From CAZISM01 sp964541895 (GTDB lineage: Bacteria > Zhuqueibacterota > Zhuqueibacteria > Residuimicrobiales > Residuimicrobiaceae): 64,000 nt of DNA. Below the pieces are notes generated by a model. That model had not been told where the DNA came from. It worked only from the letters and a program-made list of their open reading frames with translations, and did not search any database. Each line of letters begins with the position of its first letter. The stretch's first letter is position 1. Below are positions 17,105 through 26,159 of this stretch, piece by piece. The DNA lies in the NCBI GenBank assembly GCA_964541895.1, contig CAZISM010000001.1, forward strand, positions 87,990 to 151,989, written 5' to 3'. A program made the position numbers and the translations under genes.

Positions 17105-18628
17105 ATGCCGTTTCGGCCTCGTCACGTTGGTTTTGATAACGACCGCTATCTTGCCGAGCAAAGCAAAGCCATACTACAACGTGTTGAACGGTTCGGTCAG
17201 AAACTGTATCTCGAATTCGGCGGCAAGCTGTTGCATGACTATCATGCCAGCCGCGTGTTGCCCGGCTATGATCCCGATGTCAAAATGCGGCTGCTGCACA
17301 CCTTGCGCGACCGTGCTGAAATCATTCTCTGTATTTATGCCGGTGACATCGAGCGCAAAAAAATGCGCGCCGATTTCGGCATTACCTACGATTCCGACGC
17401 CCTGCGGCTGATCGACCAGATCCGCTCCTGGGGCTTGTCGGTGGCGGCCGTCGTGATCACACGCTATAACGAGCAACCGTCGGCCGTGCCGTTCAAAAAC
17501 AGGCTGCTGCATCACGGCGTCCGCGTGTTTACACATCGTGTCACTGCCGGCTACCCTACGGATGTGGACACCATCGTCAGCGAACAGGGCTATGGCGCCA
17601 ACCCGTTCATTGCCACTGAAAAACCGCTGGTGGTGGTCACCGGCCCCGGTCCGGGCAGCGGCAAGTTGGCCACATGCCTTTCGCAGCTCTATCACAGCTA
17701 TAAACGAAACGTGGCGGCCGGCTATGCCAAGTTTGAAACGTTCCCCATCTGGAATCTGCCGTTGAAACATCCGGTGAATGTGGCCTACGAAGCAGCCACC
17801 GCAGATCTGCACGATATCAACATGATCGATCCGTTTCATCTGGAAGCTTATAACCAGGCGGCCGTCAATTATAACCGGGATATTGAAGCGTTCCCTTTGC
17901 TGACGCGCATACTCAACCGCATTCGCGACGGCGAGCCGTTTTATCGTTCGCCCACGGAAATGGGCGTGAATTGCGCCGCTTCCGGCATCATCGATGACAG
18001 CGTGTGTCGAACCGCGGCTGCGCAAGAGGTCATCCGCCGCTATTTTCGTTACAGGTGCGAACAGGCGCTGGGCTATACCACGGCTACGGCCGTCGAACGC
18101 GCCGAATGGCTCATGCGCGAACTGGAGGAGGTTCCGGAAAACCGCCGTGTGGTATTGGCGGCCCGACAAGCCGCGCATGAGGCCGAACGGTGCGGGAAAG
18201 GGCATGAGGGACTCTATGTCGGCGCCGCATTGGAGCTGGCGTCCGGCGAAGTGGTGACCGGCAAAAATTCGTCGATGTTTCACGCCGCTTCCAGTTTGAT
18301 GCTCAATGCTCTGAAAAAAGCCGGCGGGGTGGCGGACGATGTCCTGTTGCTCGCTCCTGAAGTCATTGCATCGGTGACGCGTCTCAAGGCGCGTCTGGGC
18401 CAGGAGTCGGCCAGCATGGACCTGGAAGAAACTCTGATCGCCCTGGCTGTCAGCGCCACCCACAACAGGGTATCGCAGCAGGCGGTCGACAGCTTGCATG
18501 CCCTGGCCGGGTGTGAAATGCATATTACCCACATGCCGACGCCCGGCGACGAGGCCGGGCTCCGTCGCCTGGGCGTCAACGTAACCAGTGATGCCCGATT
18601 TTCCAGTAAAAATCTTTTTATTGCGTAG
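17105..18628 (+). CDS. DUF1846 family protein
   Basis: 507 residues. The start at 17105 is preceded by AGGAGG (17095-17100); an out-of-frame ATG at 17101 overlaps it. The N-terminus (PFRPRHVGFDNDRYLAEQS) and the VTGPGPGSGKLATCLSQ segment near residue 180 match the DUF1846 family. That family is about 500 residues long, cytosolic, has solved structures and no settled function. The GPGPGSGK loop looks phosphate-binding. The gene stands 85 bases after the Y-family gene and is followed five bases later by the beta-helix protein. Confidence 0.88.
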   Translation: MPFRPRHVGFDNDRYLAEQSKAILQRVERFGQKLYLEFGGKLLHDYHASRVLPGYDPDVKMRLLHTLRDRAEIILCIYAGDIERKKMRADFGITYDSDALRLIDQIRSWGLSVAAVVITRYNEQPSAVPFKNRLLHHGVRVFTHRVTAGYPTDVDTIVSEQGYGANPFIATEKPLVVVTGPGPGSGKLATCLSQLYHSYKRNVAAGYAKFETFPIWNLPLKHPVNVAYEAATADLHDINMIDPFHLEAYNQAAVNYNRDIEAFPLLTRILNRIRDGEPFYRSPTEMGVNCAASGIIDDSVCRTAAAQEVIRRYFRYRCEQALGYTTATAVERAEWLMRELEEVPENRRVVLAARQAAHEAERCGKGHEGLYVGAALELASGEVVTGKNSSMFHAASSLMLNALKKAGGVADDVLLLAPEVIASVTRLKARLGQESASMDLEETLIALAVSATHNRVSQQAVDSLHALAGCEMHITHMPTPGDEAGLRRLGVNVTSDARFSSKNLFIA

Positions 18629-18633
18629 GATGT

Positions 18634-20706
18634 ATGAAACGTACAACCATACTCTTCGTCGTCACCCTGCTGGTCGTTCTTGACACGGCATGGACAAATG
18701 AGAAAAATATTTTTGTTTCGCCTGCCGGCCGGGATGACGCGCCGGGAACGCAGTCACAGCCATTGGCCACGGTGCAGGAAGCGCAACGCAGAGCCCGCGC
18801 ACTGCGGCAGGATCCGCAGAATCGCGTAACAATTTTTTTCCGTGCCGGTGATTACGTTTTGAATCAAAGCGTGGAATTCACTGAAGAGGATTCCGGAACC
18901 CCTGAGCACCCGCTGCTGTACAGCGCCTTTCGCAACGAACAAGTCCGGCTCATCGGCGGCCGGCTGTTGCCCGAGACGACTCGGGTGACCGATGCGAATG
19001 TGCTGCAAGTCTTGTCCGTTGAAGCGCGCCGCCATGTCCACCAGGTCGATCTGCGCCGCTGCGGTATCGCTGATTTCGGCCAGCTGTCAGCACGCGGCTT
19101 TGGCCGGGCTATACAACCGTCTGCCCTGGAGCTGTTCGTCAATGATGCGCCCATGGTGCTGGCGCGCTGGCCGAACAGAGAGTGGACCACCATCAGCGAC
19201 ACGCTGCCCGGCCAGCGGCAACATGCCTTTATCTTTAGAAACGAACGTATGCGCAGCTGGATCGGTCCAGCCGATGTCTGGCTGCATGGCTACTGGACCT
19301 GGGATTGGGCTGACTCGTATGAAAAGGTGGATACCCTGGACCTGGCCCGTCAACGGATCGTCACCCGGCCTCCGGGCGGCGTTTACGGTTATGCACCGGA
19401 CAAACGATTCTATGCGTTGAACATTCTCCAGGAACTCGATGCCGCCGGCGAGTATTATGTGGATCGTGAAGCCGGGATGCTCTATTTCTGGCCGCCGGAC
19501 CATCACCCGGTGCGCCGAATCTGTGTATCGCTGCTGGAGCAGCCGCTGTTGCACCTGAAAAACACCCAGCACCTGGTCATCCAGGGTCTGACCCTGGAAT
19601 GCAGCCGCGGCGCCGGTGTCGTCATCGAAGGCGGGCACCATAACCTCCTGCAACGCTGCACTATTCGCAACATCGGTACGGTCGGCGCCTGCATCGGCAC
19701 CTGGAATCCCGATATCGGCGGCGAGATCTATCGCAACACCTTGTACAACAGCAACGGCGGCAGCCATAACGGCGTGCAGAACTGCCACATCTACAACTGC
19801 GGCGAAGGCGGCGTCATCCTGAGCGGAGGCGACCGCAGCACGCTTACGCCGGCCCATAATTTCGTCGACCATTGCGACATTCATGATTGCTGCCTCTGGG
19901 TCAATACCTATCGTGCGGGGGTGTTCATGTGGGGCGTAGGCAATCGTCTGTCCCACTCGCTGATCCACAACCTGCCGCACACGGCGGTTTTTTTCTGGGG
20001 CAACGATCACGTGATGGAATACAACGAAACCCACCACGTCTGTCTGCAAACCGGCGATGCCGGAGCGTTTTATCTGGGCCGGGACTGGACGCAGAGAGGC
20101 AGCCTCATCCGTTACAACTATTTTCATGATTTGCCGGTGCACACCGTCGGCAAGGGCTTTGTCGATGTCATGGCCATCTACCTGGATGACTGGGCCAGCG
20201 GCACAACGATTTTCGGCAACGTGTTCGTCCGTTGCGGCCGCAGCATCATGATCGGCGGCGGCAGAGACAACGTGGTGGAGAACAACCTGGTGGTCAGTGG
20301 CCGGCCCGCCCTGCACGTCGATGCCCGCGGTATCGGCTGGGCGTCCTACTATTTCAACGGCGAGGACAATGTCTTGTTCTCCCGCTTGGCCGCTGTCAAA
20401 CCGGAGATGCCGCCCTATTCGGAGCGCTATCCCGCCCTGAAAACTATATTGCAGGACGAGCCGGCATTGCCCAAGGGCAATCGCATTGCCCGCAACATTA
20501 TTTGCGGCGGCCGTTATCGCGAATTGCTGGACAAGGTGGACGAAAACCTGGTCTCTTTTGAACATAATGCGGTGTCAGATTCTGAAACGGGTGTGACCAT
20601 CAAGGATCGAGTTCTGCATATTGATCCGGCTCTTGTGAGACAGTCGGAATTTCAACCCATTCCATTTGAAAAAACAGGCCTGTCCAATCAGCCAGCGCAG
20701 CCATGA
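18634..20706 (+). CDS. Secreted right-handed parallel beta-helix protein
   Basis: 690 residues with an N-terminal signal (MKRTTILFVVTLLVVLDTAW). The mature start IFVSPAGRDDAPGTQSQPLA is the usual entry strand of pectate-lyase-like beta-helix proteins, and from about residue 300 the coil repeats are evident (NLLQRCTIRNIG, GVQNCHIYNCGEGGVIL, NFVDHCDIHDC). Such proteins are often polysaccharide lyases, epimerases or glycosidases of plant or algal cell-wall polymers. Catalytic residues cannot be named. The last four bases overlap the next gene (ATGA), which implies coupling. Confidence 0.82.
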   Translation: MKRTTILFVVTLLVVLDTAWTNEKNIFVSPAGRDDAPGTQSQPLATVQEAQRRARALRQDPQNRVTIFFRAGDYVLNQSVEFTEEDSGTPEHPLLYSAFRNEQVRLIGGRLLPETTRVTDANVLQVLSVEARRHVHQVDLRRCGIADFGQLSARGFGRAIQPSALELFVNDAPMVLARWPNREWTTISDTLPGQRQHAFIFRNERMRSWIGPADVWLHGYWTWDWADSYEKVDTLDLARQRIVTRPPGGVYGYAPDKRFYALNILQELDAAGEYYVDREAGMLYFWPPDHHPVRRICVSLLEQPLLHLKNTQHLVIQGLTLECSRGAGVVIEGGHHNLLQRCTIRNIGTVGACIGTWNPDIGGEIYRNTLYNSNGGSHNGVQNCHIYNCGEGGVILSGGDRSTLTPAHNFVDHCDIHDCCLWVNTYRAGVFMWGVGNRLSHSLIHNLPHTAVFFWGNDHVMEYNETHHVCLQTGDAGAFYLGRDWTQRGSLIRYNYFHDLPVHTVGKGFVDVMAIYLDDWASGTTIFGNVFVRCGRSIMIGGGRDNVVENNLVVSGRPALHVDARGIGWASYYFNGEDNVLFSRLAAVKPEMPPYSERYPALKTILQDEPALPKGNRIARNIICGGRYRELLDKVDENLVSFEHNAVSDSETGVTIKDRVLHIDPALVRQSEFQPIPFEKTGLSNQPAQP

Positions 20707-21599
20707 TAATCTCTGCAAGCCGCCGGACCGACATCCCCCGTTTCTATGCCGATTGGTTTATGAAACGAATCCAGGCCGGCTTTGTCCTGGTGCCCAATCC
20801 GTACAATCCGCACCACATAGCGCGGGTGTCGCTGGCCGTACGCGATGTTACAGCCATTGTATTCTGGACCCGGTATCCAGGGCCCATGCTGACGAGACTG
20901 CACGAACTGGACGAACAGGGATTCCGCTACTATTTTCAAATCACCCTGAACCATTATCCCAGCCTGTATGAAGCAAACGCAGAGCCGTTAGCGCGAGTGC
21001 TGGATGCTATACAGCAGCTGGCTCACCAAATAGGCCCGGCTCGAATCATCTGGCGCTACGACCCAATCTTTTTTTCGCGCGACCTGGATAGCGATTTTCA
21101 CCTGCACAACTTTGCCACTCTCTCTCATGCCCTGACCGGCTGCACGCATCGGGTGGTGATCAGCCTGCTGGATGAATACCGCAAAACCGTGCACCGGCTG
21201 CACGATCTGCAGTGCGGATTCACCGGCGATCCGCTGCTACGAGAGGATCTGGCGGCATTGCTTGCGGAACTGGCGCGCATAGCACGGCAAAACGGGATGG
21301 TCATGGAGAGCTGCGCTGAAGCGGTGGATCTGACCGCTCTGGGCATTTACCCGGGCCGTTGTATCGACGACCGGTTGCTGCGAGAAGTGTTTAACCTCAA
21401 CCTGACGTTTCGCAAGGATCCTTCACAGCGACCCCATTGTGGCTGCATGGTCAGCAAGGATATCGGTATCAACAACACCTGTCCGGGCGGATGTGTGTAC
21501 TGTTACGCGGTAGGCCGTCCATCTACAGCGTTGAACAATTATCAGCGCCATATCTCTGCATCTGACGCCCTGATGAGATTACCTGGAGAAATAACATGA
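20703..21599 (+). CDS. DUF1848 family protein (Fe-S-type cysteine cluster)
   Basis: 298 residues. MIISASRRTDIPRFYADWF is the characteristic N-terminus of DUF1848. Near residues 245-272 it has CGCMVSKDIG followed by NTCPGGCVYCYA, a closely spaced cysteine set resembling a [4Fe-4S] site. The family is thought to be related to radical-SAM/spore photoproduct lyase folds and has no proven reaction. The gene overlaps the beta-helix gene upstream and the glycosidase downstream by four bases each, so the three are likely made together. Confidence 0.85.
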   Translation: MIISASRRTDIPRFYADWFMKRIQAGFVLVPNPYNPHHIARVSLAVRDVTAIVFWTRYPGPMLTRLHELDEQGFRYYFQITLNHYPSLYEANAEPLARVLDAIQQLAHQIGPARIIWRYDPIFFSRDLDSDFHLHNFATLSHALTGCTHRVVISLLDEYRKTVHRLHDLQCGFTGDPLLREDLAALLAELARIARQNGMVMESCAEAVDLTALGIYPGRCIDDRLLREVFNLNLTFRKDPSQRPHCGCMVSKDIGINNTCPGGCVYCYAVGRPSTALNNYQRHISASDALMRLPGEIT

Positions 21600-24157
21600 A
21601 ACAGACTCTTGCGCTCCTTCTCCTGTTGGTCATCTGCACGGCTCTTGGCGGCCAGGAGCCTTTTATTGATTCGTTTCCGATCGAGTCCGGCGAGCTTGAA
21701 CTCACGCGGTTGGCGCAGCCCAATACGCCGTTCAACAAAGTGGGTCGTCGCTTTGCCATTCTCGGCGCAGAATCCGGTTCGTTCGAGGCCTGGGCTTATC
21801 CTCTCAAACTGTTCCGCAATTTTGAATTCTCGTTTTTTATCGGCCGTTCCACAAAACCGATTCCGGCGCGCGATATCGTTCGCTACATCAAAGTCGCGCC
21901 GGCCGCGACCACGTTGACTTTTTGTTATCAATCCTTCACCATACAGGCAAGCTATGTCACAGCCATTGACGAGCCCGCCGCCATGATTCTGCTTGCTATA
22001 GACAGTGTCGAGCCATTGACCGTCGTCAGTTCCTTTCTTCCCGTGCTCCAGCCCATGTGGCCGGCCGGCATCGGCGGCCAATCGGCATACTGGAATCAGG
22101 AGCTGAGCGCCTATCAGATTTCTGAACCGACCAGAACCAATACCGCCTATGTTGGCTCCCCGGCCGCATCGGGTATTTCCTATACGCCGGCGCACATGCT
22201 TTCCGACACGCCCAGCGAGTTCAAGATCGAAATCTCCGATCCGCACCTTGTCAAAGACAAATACATCCCGATTTTCATGGTGGGCGGCAAAGCGCCGCGC
22301 GATTCGGTCCGCGCCCTCTACCAGAGAACCCGTCACCGCGCCAGAGAGATCTATGAGCGAGCCCGTTCGCATTACCAGCATCTGCTGGAGAACACGCTTG
22401 CCATCCATACGCCCGATCAGAAATTGGACAGAGCCTTTGCCTGGTGCAAAGTCAGCCTGGACAACCTGATGGTTGCCAATCCGGAACTGGGGGAAGGATT
22501 AATCGCCGGTCTGGGAGCTTCTGGCAGCAGCGGTCGGCCCGGCTTTGGCTGGTTTTTCGGCGGTGATGCCTATATCAACAGCCTGGCGATGTGCAGCTAT
22601 GGGGCCCTGGAGGCCACACGAACCGCGCTCTCATTTACGCAGAAATGGCAGCGCCAGGATGGTAAAATGGCCCATGAATTGTCTCAGGCTGCCGGCTATA
22701 TCGATTGGTTCAAAAAGTACCCCTATGGCTATATTCACGGGGATACGACGCCGTTTTTCATCGTCGCCGTTGGCAATTATTTCCGCCACAGTGGTGACAC
22801 CGCCTTTGTCAAGCAGAGCTGGCCGGCCCTGCAAAAGGCCTTTGACTGGTGTATTTTGGTAGATGAAAACAGGGATGGTTTGATCGACAATCGCAAAGCA
22901 GGCCTGGGGTCTGTGGAATATGGCGCTCTCACCGATCTGTCCACCGATATCTATACCGGTGCTCTATCGGTGGCGGCTTTTGAAAAAATGGAGCTGCTGG
23001 CCAAAGTTGTTCGAGATAAAAAATATTCTGCAAAGGCCCTTAAAGCAAGACGTGATGCGGAAAAGAGTTTTGACTCAAAATTCTGGATGAAAGACAGCTT
23101 GACCTACGCAAATGCTTTCAACGACATAGGCGACCAGATAGGCGAGGTCTCGCCATGGATCTCCATACCTGCGGTACTGGATGTGGGTGATTCTGTGCAC
23201 AATCGGCAATCCATGTACCGACTGAGCAGAGCGGACATGACTACAGATTGGGGAATTCGCAGCATCGCCAACACCAGCCGGTATTACGGCAGTCTGGATT
23301 ACAACTATGGGGCGGTGTGGCCTTTTCTCTCCGGCTTTGTCGCCACCGGCCAGTTTAATTGCGGCCTGGTGCAACAGGCGTTTGTAAACATGAAAAATAT
23401 CGCAGCGTTGATTTTTGACAACAATCTTGGCAGTGTCATGGAGCTGTATTCAGGCAGCCATCATATCTGGCCTGCCGAAGGGGTGTCGCAGCAGGGTTTT
23501 TCGGCCGCCGGCATCGCGCTGGCAATGAGCAAAGGGTGGCTGGGACTGGATGTAGATGCGGCCGAACAGAAGGTGACTTTTGCTCCGGTTTTATGGCCCG
23601 GGTACTCTGAGATCAAGGTGGAGAACATAAAAATCGGCAGTGCGGCTTTGAATATCCAGGTGTCCAGAATAGCGGACCGGTTTGCATTTACCATTATCCC
23701 GATCAACGGGCAGGGGGTAACGCTGATCCTGGCGCCGCGTTTTGGGCCAGCCTGTTCCATTGAAAGGATCCATGCGGTGCCTGAAGAGTGTGGCTACACC
23801 CTGCATCAGCAGGCGCAGGTGGTCCAACCTGTCATCCCGTTGCAGCTGGACCATGATGTTGTGACCGTACTCATCGACACCCGCTCGCCCTGGGAATGGA
23901 TGCCGGTACCAGCCTGCAGCCGAATCGGCGATGCCAATTATGGTCTGAAAATCATCAATCTGGAGAAACAGGGGGAATACGGTGTTATCGAGTGTCAGGG
24001 GCGCAGGGGACGTTCCTACAACCTCGGGCCGCAAAAGATCTCCCGCATCGTCAGTGTTCGCAACGGCTCCATGCGTCAAGCCGGCCGGGATTGGCATCTT
24101 GATGTATCCGAATCCGGTTCTGCAGATTTCATCCCCATCAGTATCGTGTTCCATTGA
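21596..24157 (+). CDS. Secreted six-hairpin glycosidase-like protein (amylo-alpha-1,6-glucosidase type)
   Basis: 853 residues with a signal peptide (MKQTLALLLLLVICTALGG). The middle region (about 300-700) reads as an (alpha/alpha)6 barrel: PGFGWFFGGDAYINS, KMAHELSQAAGY, PYGYIHGDTTPFFIVAV and GSLDYNYGAVWPF. Asp and Glu residues at the positions used by debranching-enzyme and GH63/GH133-like glycosidases are present. An N-terminal beta domain and a C-terminal beta-sandwich flank it. It probably cleaves glucan or another oligosaccharide in the periplasm. The start overlaps the DUF1848 stop codon. Confidence 0.75.
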   Translation: MKQTLALLLLLVICTALGGQEPFIDSFPIESGELELTRLAQPNTPFNKVGRRFAILGAESGSFEAWAYPLKLFRNFEFSFFIGRSTKPIPARDIVRYIKVAPAATTLTFCYQSFTIQASYVTAIDEPAAMILLAIDSVEPLTVVSSFLPVLQPMWPAGIGGQSAYWNQELSAYQISEPTRTNTAYVGSPAASGISYTPAHMLSDTPSEFKIEISDPHLVKDKYIPIFMVGGKAPRDSVRALYQRTRHRAREIYERARSHYQHLLENTLAIHTPDQKLDRAFAWCKVSLDNLMVANPELGEGLIAGLGASGSSGRPGFGWFFGGDAYINSLAMCSYGALEATRTALSFTQKWQRQDGKMAHELSQAAGYIDWFKKYPYGYIHGDTTPFFIVAVGNYFRHSGDTAFVKQSWPALQKAFDWCILVDENRDGLIDNRKAGLGSVEYGALTDLSTDIYTGALSVAAFEKMELLAKVVRDKKYSAKALKARRDAEKSFDSKFWMKDSLTYANAFNDIGDQIGEVSPWISIPAVLDVGDSVHNRQSMYRLSRADMTTDWGIRSIANTSRYYGSLDYNYGAVWPFLSGFVATGQFNCGLVQQAFVNMKNIAALIFDNNLGSVMELYSGSHHIWPAEGVSQQGFSAAGIALAMSKGWLGLDVDAAEQKVTFAPVLWPGYSEIKVENIKIGSAALNIQVSRIADRFAFTIIPINGQGVTLILAPRFGPACSIERIHAVPEECGYTLHQQAQVVQPVIPLQLDHDVVTVLIDTRSPWEWMPVPACSRIGDANYGLKIINLEKQGEYGVIECQGRRGRSYNLGPQKISRIVSVRNGSMRQAGRDWHLDVSESGSADFIPISIVFH

Positions 24158-24214
24158 AGCGCCTGCAGAAATGAAATTTGTTGATACTGTAGTAAAAAAC
24201 AATTACCTTTATTT

Positions 24215-25069
24215 ATGAAACGACTGGGTGCCCATGTCAGTATTGCCGGCGGCGTGCAGAATGCACCATTAAACGCCAGGAGCCTCGCAGCAACCGCTTT
24301 CGCCCTGTTTGTCAAGAATCAGCGGCAATGGCAAGCCGGGCCGCTGCAGAGAGAACACATACAGCTGTTCTCCGACCATTGTCGCGAGCTCTCGTTTTCC
24401 ATGAAGCATGTCCTGGCCCATGACAGCTATTTGATCAACCTGGGGCATCCTGAACGGGAAGGGTTGCAGAAATCGCGTCGAGCCTTTCTGGATGAATTGC
24501 GGCGATGTGAACAATTGGGGATCGCCATGCTCAACACTCATCCCGGCAGTCATTTGCGGGTCATCTCGGAAGAGCAGTGCCTGCTTCGTATTTCAAATTC
24601 CATCAATCAGGCTCTGTCCAAAACCGGTTCTGTGACCGTGGTTCTGGAAAATACCGCCGGGCAGGGCAGCAACCTGGGGCATCGATTTGAGCAACTGGCT
24701 TTTATCATCGATCATATCGAGGACAAGTCGCGTATCGGGGTCTGTCTTGACACCTGTCATACCTTTGCCGCCGGATACGATCTGCGTACCGTAGAAACGT
24801 GCGAACAGACGTTTGCCGAGTTCGGCCGGATCGTCGGTTTTGATTACCTGTGCGGTATGCATCTGAACGATGCCAAATCCGATTTTGGCAGTCGCGTCGA
24901 CCGGCATGCCTCCATCGGTCAGGGCCGGATCGGGCTGACCGTTTTTTCTTATATCATGCAGGACAAGCGCTTTGACGACATTCCGCTTATTCTGGAAACG
25001 CCACAGCCGGAGATATGGCAGGATGAACTGGCCCTGCTGCGCAGCATGATCGGCGATCATGACAACTGA
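24215..25069 (+). CDS. nfo: Endonuclease IV (AP endonuclease)
   Basis: 284 residues, the normal length. The trinuclear zinc ligands are recognisable: HVSIAGG, HVLAHDSY, NTHPGSH, VLENTAGQG, LDTCHTFAAGYD, HLNDAK, DRHASIGQG and ILETP. The enzyme incises DNA 5' to abasic sites in base-excision repair. It stands 57 bases after the glycosidase gene, and the open frame of galT begins inside its last codons. No damage-response operator was seen. Confidence 0.93.
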   Translation: MKRLGAHVSIAGGVQNAPLNARSLAATAFALFVKNQRQWQAGPLQREHIQLFSDHCRELSFSMKHVLAHDSYLINLGHPEREGLQKSRRAFLDELRRCEQLGIAMLNTHPGSHLRVISEEQCLLRISNSINQALSKTGSVTVVLENTAGQGSNLGHRFEQLAFIIDHIEDKSRIGVCLDTCHTFAAGYDLRTVETCEQTFAEFGRIVGFDYLCGMHLNDAKSDFGSRVDRHASIGQGRIGLTVFSYIMQDKRFDDIPLILETPQPEIWQDELALLRSMIGDHDN

Positions 25070-25091
25070 TCATTTCTTTTCGGGACCAACC

Positions 25092-26135
25092 ATGGATTTT
25101 ACCTTCTCCGAACATCCGCATCGACGTTACAACGCACTCACCGGAGAGTGGATTCTCGTTTCGCCTCACCGCACCAAAAGACCCTGGCAAGGCAAACAGG
25201 AACGCCTGCCCTCGATTGCGCGGCCCGCTCATGATCCCCACTGCTATCTCTGTCCGGGCAATCTGCGTGCCGGCGGCGTTTCAAATCCCGAGTATGAACA
25301 CACCTACGTGTTTGACAACGATTTTGCCGCGTTGCGGCCGGAAACGCCGCTGATGCAGCACTCCGACGATCTCTTCCAGTATCAGAGCGTGCAGGGCACC
25401 TGCCGTGTTATCTGTTTTTCGCCACGGCACGATCTGACGCTGCCCGAAATGAGTTCCGAGGCTGTTCAGCACGTGATTCGCCTCTGGATGTCCGAAGCGG
25501 CGACGCTCGGCCGCCAATACCGTTGGGTGCAGATCTTTGAAAACAAAGGCGAGATCATGGGCTGCTCCAATCCCCACCCGCACGGTCAAATCTGGGCCGG
25601 CAATTTCCTCCCTGATCTGATTCGCAAAGAGGATCACACGCAACAGCGCTACCTGGAAGAATTCGGCTCGGTGCTGTTGTGTGACTATATCAGCAAGGAA
25701 GTCAAAGCCCGTAAACGGCTGGTGGTTGAAAATGAATCGTGGGCGGTGGTGGTTCCGTTTTGGGCGTTCTGGCCTTTTGAAACCCTGCTGATTCCCAAAC
25801 GCCATATCCCGCGCATCACCGATCTGCATGACTTGGAGATATCCGGACTGGCGGACATTTTAAAATCCCTCCTGGTGAAATACGATAACCTTTTTCAGAT
25901 CTCTTTTCCGTACACCATGGGTTGGCACGGCGCACCGTTCGGCGATCCGGATGATCATTGGCAGCTGCACGCCCATTTTTTCCCGCCGCTGCTGCGTTCG
26001 GCCTCTGTACAAAAATTCAGGGTGGGCTACGAGATGCTGGCGGAATCGCAGCGAGATATCACCGCCGAGATGGCGGCGGAACGATTGGCAGAGTTGAGTA
26101 CAGTGCATTATCGTCTTCGTGAAGAGGCACCTTAG
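25092..26135 (+). CDS. galT: Galactose-1-phosphate uridylyltransferase
   Basis: 347 residues from ATG 25092, which gives the family-standard beginning MDFTFSEHPHRRYNALTGEW; an in-frame ATG at 25059 overlaps nfo and is less likely. The zinc motif CYLCPGN and the catalytic GCSNPHPHGQIWA (nucleophilic His in HPH) are intact. The enzyme transfers UMP between UDP-glucose and galactose-1-phosphate in the Leloir pathway. No galK or galE is adjacent, but the setting after glycosidase genes fits galactose salvage. Confidence 0.93.
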   Translation: MDFTFSEHPHRRYNALTGEWILVSPHRTKRPWQGKQERLPSIARPAHDPHCYLCPGNLRAGGVSNPEYEHTYVFDNDFAALRPETPLMQHSDDLFQYQSVQGTCRVICFSPRHDLTLPEMSSEAVQHVIRLWMSEAATLGRQYRWVQIFENKGEIMGCSNPHPHGQIWAGNFLPDLIRKEDHTQQRYLEEFGSVLLCDYISKEVKARKRLVVENESWAVVVPFWAFWPFETLLIPKRHIPRITDLHDLEISGLADILKSLLVKYDNLFQISFPYTMGWHGAPFGDPDDHWQLHAHFFPPLLRSASVQKFRVGYEMLAESQRDITAEMAAERLAELSTVHYRLREEAP

Positions 26136-26159
26136 ACTATCACTAACTGTGAGACGGAT

